From a virus, in the IMG/VR virus record IMGVR_UViG_3300035181_001045, positions 62,001 to 126,000 of that record: DNA of 64,000 nucleotides; one strand, 5' to 3'. A program made the position numbers and the translations under genes. How positions within the stretch are numbered: the first letter of the stretch is position 1; each line of letters starts with the position of its first letter. The notes below the pieces were generated by a model. That model saw only the letters and a program-made list of their open reading frames with translations, searched no databases and was not told the origin of the DNA. Positions 16,235 to 24,017 of this stretch are shown here, one piece after another.

Positions 16235-16898
16235 TAAGATTCTCTATCGTGTGTGCATCGTTTGGGTTCTCAAATGTAACCACAGGCTTGATATGATGGA
16301 CGTCATGTCGTCTCCCTTTTGGGGTAGCTTTGCAACGCTGGCATGTGTGGTTATCGCGTTGCAGAGTCTCGCGTCTCATTCTACTCCAATCGGGGCCGTA
16401 ATAACTTGGGTGCCCTCCTCGCCAAGCAGGGTTCTTCTCACCCTTGCGATAGTTGTTGCAGCATAGGAGAGAACAGAAGATCATACCGCTCTTGCGGTGC
16501 CTGCCCCAATTGGGATCCTCGAATAGGGACTTGCAGTTGAGGCACGTTAGAGGGTGGAAGACTCGCTTACCCTGAGGAGTTCGCGCTGAAGCAATCTGTT
16601 TCGCTTTTGACTCTGGTGTGTACTCGTATGGGTGAGTTACTTCTCTGGGTGTCAACCCCATGGTTCTTCCCTTGAAATGACAAGGACGTGAACAGTATTC
16701 GGCTCCGTGTTTTGCCTTCACGTGACTCGGACTTCTGGTGTAGATGCGCCCACATGACGTACAAGTTTTTTCGATGGCCTGTGAGGGTTGTCGATACTTG
16801 TATGAGCATGACCTGCTACATGTCGTCTGTCTCCCGTGAAGCAGTCTCTTCGGGTCAGCTTCGTAGATCGAGGAGCAAACAGGGCAAGCTTTCTGCAT
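16164..16898 (-). CDS. HNH homing endonuclease with zinc-finger repeats
   Basis: 244 aa. Three N-terminal Cys clusters (CPVCSSIYEAD, CSRSCSYKY; CTSCGRIY, CSRPCHFKG; CLNCKSLF, CSLLCCNNYRKG), then the HNH domain DNHTCQRCKATPKGRRHDVHHIKPV ... NLITLCRPCHMRVEWH. AT-rich. Located 25 bp upstream of a methyltransferase gene whose catalytic motif is interrupted, a typical position for a mobile nuclease. Confidence 0.85.
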   Translation of the reverse strand: MQKACPVCSSIYEADPKRLLHGRQTTCSRSCSYKYRQPSQAIEKTCTSCGRIYTRSPSHVKAKHGAEYCSRPCHFKGRTMGLTPREVTHPYEYTPESKAKQIASARTPQGKRVFHPLTCLNCKSLFEDPNWGRHRKSGMIFCSLLCCNNYRKGEKNPAWRGGHPSYYGPDWSRMRRETLQRDNHTCQRCKATPKGRRHDVHHIKPVVTFENPNDAHTIENLITLCRPCHMRVEWHGVDWDLPQL

Positions 16899-16923
16899 GC
16901 CTAGAGGGATTCATAAGGTAATC

Positions 16924-18744
16924 ATGGGACACGAACACATCATCGATGAGGAATGGGGCCAGTTGTACCAGGGGGATAGCCGGGAGGTTCTACGTATTCT
17001 CCCCGCGGGGTCCGTCGACTCTGTGGTCACGGACCCCCCATAACCTGCTGGGATCGACTTCATGGGGAAGGACTGGGACAACGCGACCATCCTTGGAGGG
17101 GACACTGACACCAAAGAGACGAGTCGCCGGCTGCAACAGCGAACGGGATTCATCTCCTTCATGGAGAAGGTCCTACGGGAGAGCTTCCGAGTTCTCAAGC
17201 CAGGAGGACACGCGGTCGTCTGGGCTCTTCCTCGAACGTCACACTGGACGGCGATGGCCCTGGAGAACGCGGGCTTCGAGATCCGCGACTGCATCTACCA
17301 TGTGAAGCCCCGAAGCCTGGAGATCGAGGCGTTCCTTGCGAGCCTATCTCCGGAGCAGAACGAGCTTCTCCAGCGATGCTCGCCCACAGATGAGTTCCTC
17401 CTTCACCTCTTCGGCAGCGGGTTCCCGAAGTCTCTCTCCGTCGGGAAGGCTCTCGACAAGATGGCTGGAGCCGTTCGTGAGGTGGTGGGGACGTCCAATA
17501 CGGTTTTGGGGCCTAGTATGGCACGGTCTCGAAGCTCTCAGCTTGCTGTCGAAGGAAATAACTGGCAGGAAGCGAATCAAGTCACGGCGCCTTCAACCGA
17601 GGAGGCCAAGCTCTGGGAAGGATGGGGGACAGCTCTGAAGCCGGCCGTGGAAGTCTGGTGGATCTGCCGGAAGCCTCTCGAAGAGTCGACCGTCGCGAAC
17701 CAGGTCAAGAAGACCGGGACCGGAGCGATGAACATCGACGGGTGCCGGGTCTATACCGATTGGAATGAGCCCGATCGGCCCGAGTCCTGGAAGAGGAGCG
17801 GACATGCCGCCCAAGATGCGGAAGTCAAGACGTGGCTTCCGGTTGGCAATGGCGTCCCATGTCATCCCTCGGGACGCTGGCCCTCGAACCTCGTCCTCAG
17901 CCACGCGCCTGGATGCGTCCGAGCTGGAACCCGAGATGTGCCCGCGAACAAGGAAGGGGCCGGACGCCTCTGGTCTCATTACCGAGACGACAAGCTCGAC
18001 GAGGCTGTTCCGACGCAAGCTCGACTCGCTGACGCAAACGGCAACGAGACGGTGGCGAACTGGGAGTGCTCGCCCGAGTGCCCCGTGAGGATGCTCGACG
18101 AGCAGAACGGGACGACCACTTCAGGGGCAATGAAGGTGGAAGTCGAGGCCTACGACGGAGACTCGGCCACTGTATTCCTTCGGGGACGATCTGGTCCCTC
18201 GAACCAGCACGGGGATTCGGGCGGCGTCTCCAGGTTCTTCAAGACGTTCGAGCACGACCCCCCGTTCTTCTACGTGGCGAAAGCAGCTCGGAGCGAGAGG
18301 GAGGCGGGGCTCACGTCGGAAGCTCGTGCGATGCACTCCATCGAGGACTCGAAGATCAGCACCCAGAGCAACCGGCGTTGTACCCTCTGCCATCGGGTGA
18401 AGTTCGGGCAGCCTCACTGCGTGTGCGCCAACCCCGAGTGGGAAGAGACGGCCGGATCCCTGAGCAAAAACACGCATCCAACTGTCAAGAGCCTCAAGCT
18501 CATGCGCTACCTGATCCGGCTCGTCACCCCGAAGGGAGGCATCGTCCTGGATCCATTCTCCGGCTCCGGCTCCACGCTCGTGGCGGCTCTTCAGGAGGGG
18601 ATGAGCTTCGTTGGCATCGAGCGGGAGGCTGAGTACACCCGGATCTCTTCGGAGCGCGTACGGTTCGTTGCTGCGGAAGAGCTGGCCCAGCGGAGGGATA
18701 GGGAGACCTTCAACCTCCTGGCAGAGCTGGATCAGGAATTCTAG
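16924..18744 (+). pseudogene. DNA methyltransferase with a stop codon in the DPP catalytic motif
   Basis: ATG 16924 begins MGHEHIIDEEWGQLYQGDSREVL and reaches VVTDPP, then TAA at 17041-17043. The same frame continues PAGIDFMGKDWD... to 18744 and ends with motif I DPFSGSGSTLVAALQEG. In related enzymes the motif reads DPPAGI.FMGK.WD, so the 6 nt ataacc (17040-17045, inside ccccccataacctgc) look inserted; removing them restores DPPAGIDFMGK. A product starting at ATG 17062 would lack motif IV. A Cys-rich region (CTLCHRVKFGQPHC) lies near residue 480. Confidence 0.75.
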
Positions 18745-18789
18745 CCGAAATCGTTAGCACCTACATGTGGGATGGTGTAAGACATCCCA

Positions 18790-18997
18790 TGCAAACGACT
18801 GAATGGTTTCAGAGCTTGGAGCGGAGCGATCGGAAGAGGGTCCTCCGTTTCCTTCACGACGCACGGAAGTCACGGCGGAGCAGAAGTCGACGACGCTGTT
18901 CCTGGAGCTGCTTCACCGGCTGGAGGATGATCACGAGGAGGCGAAGGCTCCGGTGGTTCGTTCTCCGGCGTGGGGGAAGCTGGGAGACGACTTTTGA
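18790..18997 (+). pseudogene. Small helical protein gene with a frameshift
   Basis: Starts MQTTEWFQSLERSDRKRVLRF in one frame, preceded by ggtgtaag 7 nt upstream, and continues in the next frame as EQKSTTLFLELLHRLEDDHEE ... GKLGDDF to TGA 18997. The shift is near 18870. Overlaps the tail of the convergent GIY-YIG gene. Confidence 0.45.
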
Positions 18998-19286
18998 GGA
19001 AGGCCTCGTTGATGTTCGTCGGGCTGTCGACCAGGGCGAACTTCTTGGGCCGGTGGAACCTCTTGATCGCGTATTCTCGCTTCATGGCGGCTACGCGGTC
19101 GATCGCAGATTCCAGGTAGAGGCGAATCCAGGGGCGGCCCTTGCGGGTGTACCTTGCCCCTCGCTTCCCCTTCCCGTTGTGCTCTGCCAGGCGGCGAGTG
19201 GGATCGGTGGTCACCCCAACGTAGAGGTGACCTGTCGACTCGCTGTGAATGAGGTAGACGAACCAGGGTAGGACGCTGCGAGCCAT
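18870..19286 (-). CDS. GIY-YIG nuclease (UPF0213/YhbQ-like)
   Basis: 138 aa. FVYLIHSESTGHLYVGVTTD (the 'vY.l......lYvG.t' GIY-YIG core), RRLAEHNGKGKRGARYT, and KREYAIKRFHRPKK are the hallmark positions. The Pro/Glu-rich C-terminal 45 residues overlap the convergent gene and may be non-conserved. Last gene of a three-gene leftward operon. Confidence 0.8.
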   Translation of the reverse strand: MARSVLPWFVYLIHSESTGHLYVGVTTDPTRRLAEHNGKGKRGARYTRKGRPWIRLYLESAIDRVAAMKREYAIKRFHRPKKFALVDSPTNINEAFLKSRLPASPTPENEPPEPSPPRDHPPAGEAAPGTASSTSAPP

Positions 19287-19288
19287 GG

Positions 19289-19471
19289 TCAGGTGGCCGG
19301 CTTCTTGAGGCTGTTGAGCACCTCGAAGTAGGTCATCTTGCCCATCTGGATCTTGTTCACCGTCTGGTGGGTGACGCCGTAGATTTCGGCGAGCCGCTCC
19401 GGAGGCATGCTCGACCCTGCGATGTGCTCGTAGTCTTCGACTGAGAAGGAGGGGGTTTCGATGTTCGTCAT
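19289..19471 (-). CDS. Small helix-turn-helix protein, 60 aa
   Basis: From ATG 19471: MTNIETPSFSVEDYEHIAGS, then PPERLAEIYGVTHQTVNKIQ, a typical HTH (short helix, turn at YGV, recognition helix). ATG overlaps the stop of the upstream gene (ATGA). Probably a DNA-binding regulator; target unknown. Confidence 0.65.
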   Translation of the reverse strand: MTNIETPSFSVEDYEHIAGSSMPPERLAEIYGVTHQTVNKIQMGKMTYFEVLNSLKKPAT

Positions 19472-19686
19472 GCTACTTTGAGTTCGAGGTTCATCTTGGC
19501 ATCGACTCGATGACGGGATTCCGTCGTCTTCATGCCCTCCGAGTAGAGGGCGGAGCCCCAACGGCCATCCTTGGTTTGGAAGACCCGGCCCTTCAACACG
19601 CCGTCCACGTAGAGCATCGCTACGCGACCCAGCTTGAGCATCGCCGGGTTCGTCGGCTTGCGGGACAACTTCCACTTGATACGCAT
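19468..19686 (-). CDS. Hypothetical protein, 72 aa
   Basis: MRIKWKLSRKPTNPAMLKLG, then a small beta-rich region (VAMLYVDGVLKGRVFQTKDG). Basic. First gene of the leftward operon driven by the promoter at 19694-19721. Confidence 0.6.
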   Translation of the reverse strand: MRIKWKLSRKPTNPAMLKLGRVAMLYVDGVLKGRVFQTKDGRWGSALYSEGMKTTESRHRVDAKMNLELKVA

Positions 19687-19721
19687 GGAGTGTCCTACAA
19701 CTCGGGGGCGGTCCGGATCAA
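19687..19721 (-). promoter_or_regulatory. Consensus phage promoter, minus strand
   Basis: TTGATC (19721-19716), TGTAGG (19699-19694), spacer 16, 7 nt to ATG 19686. Upstream flank duplicated at 20408-20439. Confidence 0.7.
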
Positions 19722-19745
19722 CGTCGATCGTAGGAAAGTAGTGGC
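19714..19745. repeat. 32-bp direct repeat covering a promoter -35 region (copy 1)
   Basis: Identical to 20408-20439; each copy holds the minus-strand TTGATC box and about 25 bp upstream of it. At the second copy the same bases also encode the C-terminus of the 20412 gene. Confidence 0.9.
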
Positions 19746-19757
19746 CTCTCTGTATAT

Positions 19758-20378
19758 CTAGGGGAAGAACTTGGAGGGGGCAGGTCGGTCATGCTCCTCG
19801 ACCTGCCCCAGGGGTTCGTTCCACATCTGAGTCCCCTTCACAAGGTAGCAGTTGCCAAGGTTTTGAGCCTCAAGTTCAGCCTTCGCCTTGGAGGCGAAAG
19901 TCTGAACTTCGGTCGCGTATCCGTGGCTATTGCCCAAAGTAACGACGGACCAGGCTTCTTCGGATTCCGATTTGTTGAGCTGTCGTTTGAGGTCTTTGAC
20001 AATATCGTCTGCGGCGTCGAGCATCGCGTCCGCCATCTTGGCCAGCGGGAGATGCTCATAACGCTTGCTCGGCCAGACCAAATTGGAGGTGCTGACTGTT
20101 CCCAGTTCCTTCGACAAGTCCCAGTAGAAGTTGATTCCTGGGTGGTATGCCGAATTAATTTTGGCGTCTGCAAATTGGAGGAAGAAAGTCCCGTGTATGC
20201 CGTGGGAATCCTTATCGATTCGCGTTTGGGAGTTGTACTTTGTAATCCGGTCGAACCCCAACGGGCGAAGACCAGCACCAACTCGCTTGATAGCGGTGAT
20301 GGCCATACGCCTAAACAGCTCCGGGTCGGGGAGTTCCGGTGAGATTTGGGTAGCCCTGCAATCGTAGGAGTATGCCAT
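19758..20378 (-). CDS. Hypothetical protein, 206 aa
   Basis: MAYSYDCRATQISPELPDPE, with a likely domain of alternating beta strands and a helix (FRRMAITAIKRVGAGLRPLG; KMADAMLDAADDIVKDLKRQ). Similar in size to small phage proteins annotated DUF4304-like, but the match is not firm. Own promoter at 20388-20415. Confidence 0.6.
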   Translation of the reverse strand: MAYSYDCRATQISPELPDPELFRRMAITAIKRVGAGLRPLGFDRITKYNSQTRIDKDSHGIHGTFFLQFADAKINSAYHPGINFYWDLSKELGTVSTSNLVWPSKRYEHLPLAKMADAMLDAADDIVKDLKRQLNKSESEEAWSVVTLGNSHGYATEVQTFASKAKAELEAQNLGNCYLVKGTQMWNEPLGQVEEHDRPAPSKFFP

Positions 20379-20415
20379 GGGAGTCTTTCTACAGGCTGTG
20401 CGAGGTTCGGATCAA
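20379..20415 (-). promoter_or_regulatory. Consensus phage promoter, minus strand
   Basis: TTGATC (20415-20410), TGTAGA (20393-20388), spacer 16, 9 nt to ATG 20378. The TGA in TTGATC is the stop of the 20412 gene. Confidence 0.65.
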
Positions 20416-20439
20416 CGTCGATCGTAGGAAAGTAGTGGC
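20408..20439. repeat. 32-bp direct repeat covering a promoter -35 region (copy 2)
   Basis: Identical to 19714-19745. Confidence 0.9.
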
Positions 20440-20765
20440 TCCCCATGGTCGGGCATCTCGAAGTCCTTCGGGACCGGATGCACCTTCTTGAGGTATTCGA
20501 TGGGCAGGGGCTTCCGTAGAGCCCAGGCGCGACCGTAGAAGTCTGTGGTGCCGGGGTACTTCCACAGAAACTCTTTCACCGCAGCGGGAGGCAACTGGAA
20601 TTCCAGGACTACCCGATCGTGGTCCCCCCCTGTGTAGCGAAGGGCCCCCTCGAAGCTTTCGGTAAATGTGTACCATCTGGCGGAATAGATGTTGGATTTG
20701 AAGAATCCGTCGGCTCTCATCTGAGAAACGTTGGAAGAGGGTGTCTCGTGGAAGAGTTTCAGCAT
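20412..20765 (-). CDS. ADP-ribosyltransferase-like fold protein, 117 aa
   Basis: MLKLFHETPSSNVSQMRADG fits the start of small ART/PARP-like folds, where the pattern is 'l.H.T.......I...Gf'. Then YSARWYTFTESFEGALRYTG and VVLEFQLPPAAVKEF and a final LPIEYLKKVHPV. Some phage ARTs modify host proteins; activity here is inferred and the Glu expected near the C-terminus is not obvious. Confidence 0.5.
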   Translation of the reverse strand: MLKLFHETPSSNVSQMRADGFFKSNIYSARWYTFTESFEGALRYTGGDHDRVVLEFQLPPAAVKEFLWKYPGTTDFYGRAWALRKPLPIEYLKKVHPVPKDFEMPDHGEPLLSYDRR

Positions 20766-20772
20766 GCGAGGG

Positions 20773-20844
20773 TCACCAGGTGAAGTTCTGCTCGATCTTC
20801 TTCTGCCGGAGGCCCGGGATCAGGAAGGGTCCCCTGGATAGCAT
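20773..20844 (-). CDS. 23-residue open frame, possible remnant of a gene interrupted by the HNH insertion
   Basis: MLSRGPFLIPGLRQKKIEQN then FTW and TGA. It reads like the natural C-terminus of a larger phage protein but begins at the edge of the AT-rich HNH gene at 20885. May be a truncated leftover. Confidence 0.3.
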   Translation of the reverse strand: MLSRGPFLIPGLRQKKIEQNFTW

Positions 20845-20884
20845 CGCTTGTACGGTATTATTCGCCTTATATGTCGTACAAGTT

Positions 20885-21505
20885 ATGAAGTTGATTGACA
20901 TCACGGGCCAGACTTTCGGTCGTTTGCAGGTGCTTCGCAAGGCAACGAAGCCGTGTATGTGGGAGTGCTTGTGTACATGTGGGACGGTTAGGTTCTACTC
21001 GGGCACAAACTTACGCACTGAAAACACGACCTCGTGTGGATGTCTGCACAAGGAGAAGCTTGCAGCTTCTAACAGGGCCCTCAAAACCGAACGGGAACCT
21101 TGGCTTGCGGATATGTCTTTTTACGTACGTAAACTGGGATACCGCACAAATCGAAAGGTCACAGGGAAACTGGGCTCCAACCAATTTCAGGCAGCACCAG
21201 GGAAGCCCCATTCTGAGCACCCCTCCCTTATTTGGAGGTTGAACCTGGATGAGTACATTCAGTTGGTGACCTCCGAATGCTTCTATTGTGGACGTTCGCC
21301 CCATCAGACTCCGCAAGGGATCGGAATGCTGGGGTTGAAACGCAATGGGATCGATCGGGTGGACAACCTGAAGGGGTACGTGTCAGACAACTGTGTCTCA
21401 TGTTGCACGTCTTGTAACAGGGAGAAGAGGGCTCAGACACAAGCGGAATTCGTTGAGAACACCCGAAGGCGGTACGAGAACCTGAAGAAGAAGGGCTTGC
21501 TATAA
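20885..21505 (+). CDS. HNH homing endonuclease, 206 aa
   Basis: N-terminal zinc region FGRLQVLRKATKPCMWECLC, TCG, TTSCGCL, as in many phage HNH homing enzymes. Core: CFYCGRSPHQTPQG, NGIDRVDNLKGYVSDNC, CCTSCNREKRAQTQAEF. AT-rich relative to flanks, and in opposite orientation to the surrounding leftward genes, consistent with mobility. Confidence 0.85.
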   Translation: MKLIDITGQTFGRLQVLRKATKPCMWECLCTCGTVRFYSGTNLRTENTTSCGCLHKEKLAASNRALKTEREPWLADMSFYVRKLGYRTNRKVTGKLGSNQFQAAPGKPHSEHPSLIWRLNLDEYIQLVTSECFYCGRSPHQTPQGIGMLGLKRNGIDRVDNLKGYVSDNCVSCCTSCNREKRAQTQAEFVENTRRRYENLKKKGLL

Positions 21506-21506
21506 G

Positions 21507-22124
21507 CTACCAGGAATAGTCCCCCGACTGCTTCTTCATCCTCAATCGGGAGATAATGTAGGGGCCGTACGTCAACGACGCGAAGAGGCCTCCCATCCAA
21601 CGTTTCGCATCGTAATCCGTGTGCGTGTGCAGGGCTCGGTCCCGCCTCATTCGAATGTTGAAGCTGGCTGCATCGATCATGGGATCCCGATGCTCTCCCC
21701 AGAGTGGGGCATGGGCCATGACCCACACGGAGTAATCCACAACGCTCTCCTCGTAGAAGGGGTCGCCTTCGGGGAACTGAGCCAGGGAGGCGTGCGTCAG
21801 CTCGTGCGTCAGCTTCTCCAACGTCTGCCCCACCTTCCCCTCTACTGAGGAGGAGAGGCACATCTGGCCGCTGTTCATGTCGAAGCTCGCCGTGGCCCCG
21901 GCGGAGTGCATCCCGTCAGGCAGGGGGAGGATCTCAGGCAAGGGCTGCCTCCCGTAGGGCCCGAGCGCGTGCCCCACGAAGATGAAGCTCTTGGTGGCCC
22001 ATTCCTCGACGAACGCGTTCCACTCGCTCCCGAAGATGCGGCAGCGGAACCGGCTCTGCTGAGGCTGCGTCGCATCGGAGGCCCCCTTGAGGAAGCTTCT
22101 CACCTTTTCCGGGATCTCATTCAT
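21507..22124 (-). CDS. Zincin-like metallopeptidase, 205 aa
   Basis: Residues around 110 read KLTHELTHASLAQFPEGDPFYEE: HELTH is an HEXXH zinc motif and the downstream FYEESV may supply the third ligand. N-terminal region: FVEEWATKSFIFVGHALGPYG. Could cleave host or phage proteins; substrate unknown. Ends two bases from the HNH stop. Confidence 0.6.
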   Translation of the reverse strand: MNEIPEKVRSFLKGASDATQPQQSRFRCRIFGSEWNAFVEEWATKSFIFVGHALGPYGRQPLPEILPLPDGMHSAGATASFDMNSGQMCLSSSVEGKVGQTLEKLTHELTHASLAQFPEGDPFYEESVVDYSVWVMAHAPLWGEHRDPMIDAASFNIRMRRDRALHTHTDYDAKRWMGGLFASLTYGPYIISRLRMKKQSGDYSW

Positions 22125-22155
22125 CTTGCTAGGCTTTCCGAAAGGAACTTTCTGG

Positions 22156-22190
22156 TTGATCGTCTCGCTCGACTCTATGTAGAGACGGCA
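22156..22190 (+). promoter_or_regulatory. Consensus phage promoter, leaderless
   Basis: TTGATC 22156-22161, TGTAGA 22178-22183, spacer 16, 6 nt to ATG 22190. Confidence 0.75.
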
Positions 22191-22427
22191 TGGAAACCAA
22201 GTTCGAGATCGACGGGGACAAATACCTCCTGGAGATCACCTACACGGATCCGGCCCTCCCTCACGAAGGCCACCTGTATTCTCGCAACTCCCAACGGATT
22301 CGTCCGTGGCGGCTGGGAGAGGGGAAGGGAGGCTGGGACCTCGGTACACTCGAACTGGGCTGCCTTTGGTGGTGACGACCGAGCGGCCCGGATTCTCGCC
22401 GAGATCCTCGACGCCATCGAGGGCTGA
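22190..22427 (+). pseudogene. Small hypothetical protein gene with a frameshift
   Basis: METKFEIDGDKYLLEITYTD ... reads well to about GWDLG, then stops at 22375 with a poor tail. Another frame ends NWAAFGGDDRAARILAEILD, AIEG and TGA 22427. The shift is between 22330 and 22355, next to runs of G. Leaderless start. Confidence 0.5.
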
Positions 22428-22470
22428 AGCCCACGCAAGAAAAAGATGACCCCGTGAGCTTTTTTCTTGG

Positions 22471-22500
22471 CTTGACCGTCGAAGGTGGTGTACTAGATGT
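22471..22500 (+). promoter_or_regulatory. TTGACC / ggtgtactagat promoter-like motif
   Basis: ttgacc at 22473 with tagatg 16 nt downstream, the two flanking ggtgtac. The motif ggtgtactaga recurs at about 28651 and 30293, suggesting a second promoter type. Confidence 0.4.
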
Positions 22501-22543
22501 GGGACAGAGAGCAGCGGTGCTCTCGACCACGAAGAACCGAGCA

Positions 22544-22687
22544 ATGAAACCCACGAATCAACAGACCGAAACGGAACGCACGGCGGCAACGCTGGCGATC
22601 TGGTCTGTGCTCGGACAGCAGTATCTCGATCATTCCTGCGGTTTGGCCCCCATCGTTCGCTTCGCGAACCCGGAGTTCAAGCCCTAG
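22544..22687 (+). CDS. Hypothetical protein, 47 aa
   Basis: MKPTNQQTETERTAATLAIW ... ending PIVRFANPEFKP. Start chosen at the only ATG that follows the promoter-like motif. Not recognised. Confidence 0.45.
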   Translation: MKPTNQQTETERTAATLAIWSVLGQQYLDHSCGLAPIVRFANPEFKP

Positions 22688-22721
22688 AGGCGGATCCTTC
22701 TACACCACCCACTCGGGTACA

Positions 22722-22756
22722 AGAAGGCCGCCTCGGGAAACCGGGAGCGGCCTTCA
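22722..22756 (+). terminator. Hairpin before the tRNA block
   Basis: Perfect 9-bp stem gaaggccgc (22723-22731) / gcggccttc (22747-22755). No strong T-tract. The remaining sequence to 22912 shows no gene. Confidence 0.5.
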
Positions 22757-22912
22757 AACGTTTGGGTACGAAAATCATGCCGACGGGGTTCTTCCCGGGA
22801 GGAGACTGACGCTGTAAACGTCGGGCTTAGGCTAGGTGGTTCGACTCCACACGGCGGCACTACTGAGAAAGAGGAAGCAGATGAAACAGAGTCCAAAACA
22901 AGGAGCAGACGT

Positions 22913-22984
22913 TGACCTGTAGTTCAACGGTAGAACGGCGGCCTTTTAATCCGCGCGTAGAGGGTCCGACTCCCTCCAGGTTCA
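22913..22984 (+). tRNA. tRNA-Lys(TTT)
   Basis: Anticodon loop CTTTTAA, D-arm agttcaacggtagaac, T-arm agggtccgactccct. First acceptor pair mismatched. No encoded CCA, as in all tRNAs here. Confidence 0.8.
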
Positions 22985-22989
22985 CGAAT

Positions 22990-23062
22990 GGGTTTGTAGC
23001 TCAGTGGTAGAGCGGTAGGTTCTTACCCTACGACAGCGAGAGTTCGATTCTCTCTAGACCCA
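22990..23062 (+). tRNA. tRNA-Lys(CTT)
   Basis: Acceptor gggtttg/tagaccc, anticodon arm gtagg-TTCTTAC-cctac, T-arm gagagttcgattctctc. Confidence 0.9.
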
Positions 23063-23067
23063 CCCAT

Positions 23068-23135
23068 TGAGGCGCCCCAAGGCGGGCAGACGGTCTCTGA
23101 CACCGTTCACGAAGGTTCGAGTCCTTCCGCCTCAG
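23068..23135 (+). tRNA. tRNA-Gln(CTG)
   Basis: Perfect acceptor tgaggcg/cgcctca; anticodon arm acggt-CTCTGAC-accgt; T-arm gaaggttcgagtccttc. Confidence 0.85.
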
Positions 23136-23294
23136 CTAATCCTCTTCGGGGGATTGATCTCTGACAACCTAGTAGGACTTGGAACGGCACCGTGCTCCCT
23201 GCGATGTGGGGGTGAATGTCCGCGTGATGATGCTCTGGAAGGGTCTCTCGCACGCGCCTGGCATCGGTCGCCCTCCTCTCCTAACGTCCGTGTA
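23136..23294. other. No gene seen
   Basis: Spacer between tRNA-Gln and a terminator. No tRNA signature or convincing coding frame. Confidence 0.4.
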
Positions 23295-23342
23295 GGGGTG
23301 GGGCTTGCGCCTCACAAGGGTTCTTGCCCCACCCCGTTTTTT
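23295..23342 (+). terminator. Rho-independent terminator
   Basis: Perfect 10-bp stem ggggtggggc (23295-23304) / gccccacccc (23326-23335) followed by gtttttt. Confidence 0.85.
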
Positions 23343-23351
23343 CTCACGCAT

Positions 23352-23423
23352 TCCGGAGTAGCCAAGAGGCAAGGCACCGAGCTGTTAACTCGACTATCGC
23401 AGGTTCGACTCCTGCCTCCGGAG
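23352..23423 (+). tRNA. tRNA-Asn(GTT), copy 1
   Basis: Acceptor tccggag/ctccgga, anticodon loop CTGTTAA, T-arm gcaggttcgactcctgc. Confidence 0.85.
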
Positions 23424-23435
23424 CTACGATTTTGG

Positions 23436-23470
23436 TTGATCGTTTCGGGTCTCTTTCTGTACAAGAACCC
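23436..23470 (+). promoter_or_regulatory. Consensus promoter ahead of a tRNA-like RNA
   Basis: TTGATC 23436-23441, TGTACA 23458-23463, spacer 16; +1 predicted at 23470, one base before the tRNA-like element at 23471. Confidence 0.65.
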
Positions 23471-23581
23471 GAGGTTGGTGGTGTAAGGGTCTAACAGCCC
23501 AGAGGGAGCACATACGGGGAGTCCCCGTTATTACGCCTCGCAAGAGGGAAGAGGTGCCGGTTCGATTCCGGCCCAATCTCA
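23471..23581 (+). tRNA. tRNA-like element 1, expanded middle domain
   Basis: Acceptor gaggttg/caatctc and T-arm gccggttcgattccggc are canonical. The 80 nt between hold a hairpin atacgggg/ccccgttat and a GCAA-capped hairpin cctc-gcaa-gagg instead of a normal anticodon arm. Anticodon not assignable. About 110 nt. Confidence 0.5.
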
Positions 23582-23586
23582 CAAAT

Positions 23587-23660
23587 GGTGTGTAAGCAAA
23601 TCTGGTGAATGCGACCGCCTGTTAAGCGGGACATGGAGGGTTCGATTCCCTCACACATCG
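23587..23660 (+). tRNA. tRNA-Asn(GTT), copy 2
   Basis: Anticodon arm ccgc-CTGTTAA-gcgg, T-arm gagggttcgattccctc, acceptor ggtgtgt/acacatc. Confidence 0.85.
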
Positions 23661-23696
23661 CCAACATCCGGTGTAACAGCCGGTTGTGACCGGATT

Positions 23697-23767
23697 CCGA
23701 TTTGGGATTGCATCGCCTCTGGTCCAGGGTACGATGCAAGCAGGTTCGAATCCTGCAAATCTGGTCC
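23697..23767 (+). tRNA. tRNA-like element 2, D-arm missing
   Basis: Acceptor ccgattt pairs with aaatc-t-gg (one bulge). The inner helix ttgcatcg/cgatgcaa is 8 bp with a 16-nt loop; T-arm gcaggttcgaatcctgc is perfect. Resembles the acceptor/T-arm half of a tRNA or tmRNA. Confidence 0.45.
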
Positions 23768-23770
23768 AAT

Positions 23771-23839
23771 GGGGAGTAGCCAAGGTGGCACGCCGCGCTG
23801 TAAACGCGATCGACTAGGGTTCGAGTCCCTAGCTCCCCA
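23771..23839 (+). tRNA. tRNA-Tyr(GTA), short variable loop
   Basis: Anticodon arm cgcg-CTGTAAA-cgcg. Variable loop is only about 5 nt, unlike the long arm of usual bacterial tRNA-Tyr. Confidence 0.85.
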
Positions 23840-23870
23840 CTACTACATGAGAAACTTTCGTGTGGTTATT

Positions 23871-23942
23871 GCCCGCAAAGCCTAAATGGTGAGGCGCCTC
23901 TTTCGTAATGAGGAGAAGTCGGTTCGATTCCGGCTGTGGGCT
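23871..23942 (+). tRNA. tRNA-Thr(CGT)
   Basis: Acceptor gcccgca/tgtgggc, anticodon loop TTCGTAA, T-arm gtcggttcgattccggc. Confidence 0.85.
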
Positions 23943-23943
23943 C

Positions 23944-24017
23944 TGCGGGATAGGGCAGTCAGGTAGCCCGGGAGGCTCATAACCTCTAGGTCGCAGGTTC
24001 AAATCCTGCTCCCGCTC
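23944..24017 (+). tRNA. tRNA-Met(CAT), initiator-like
   Basis: Anticodon loop CTCATAA in ggagg/cctct. Position 1 T faces T72 (unpaired), a feature of initiator tRNAs; body resembles bacterial tRNA-fMet. Confidence 0.8.

Noticed and set aside
23150-23185. Promoter from ttgatc at about 23154
   Set aside because: No TGTA-type box at the 16-nt spacing.
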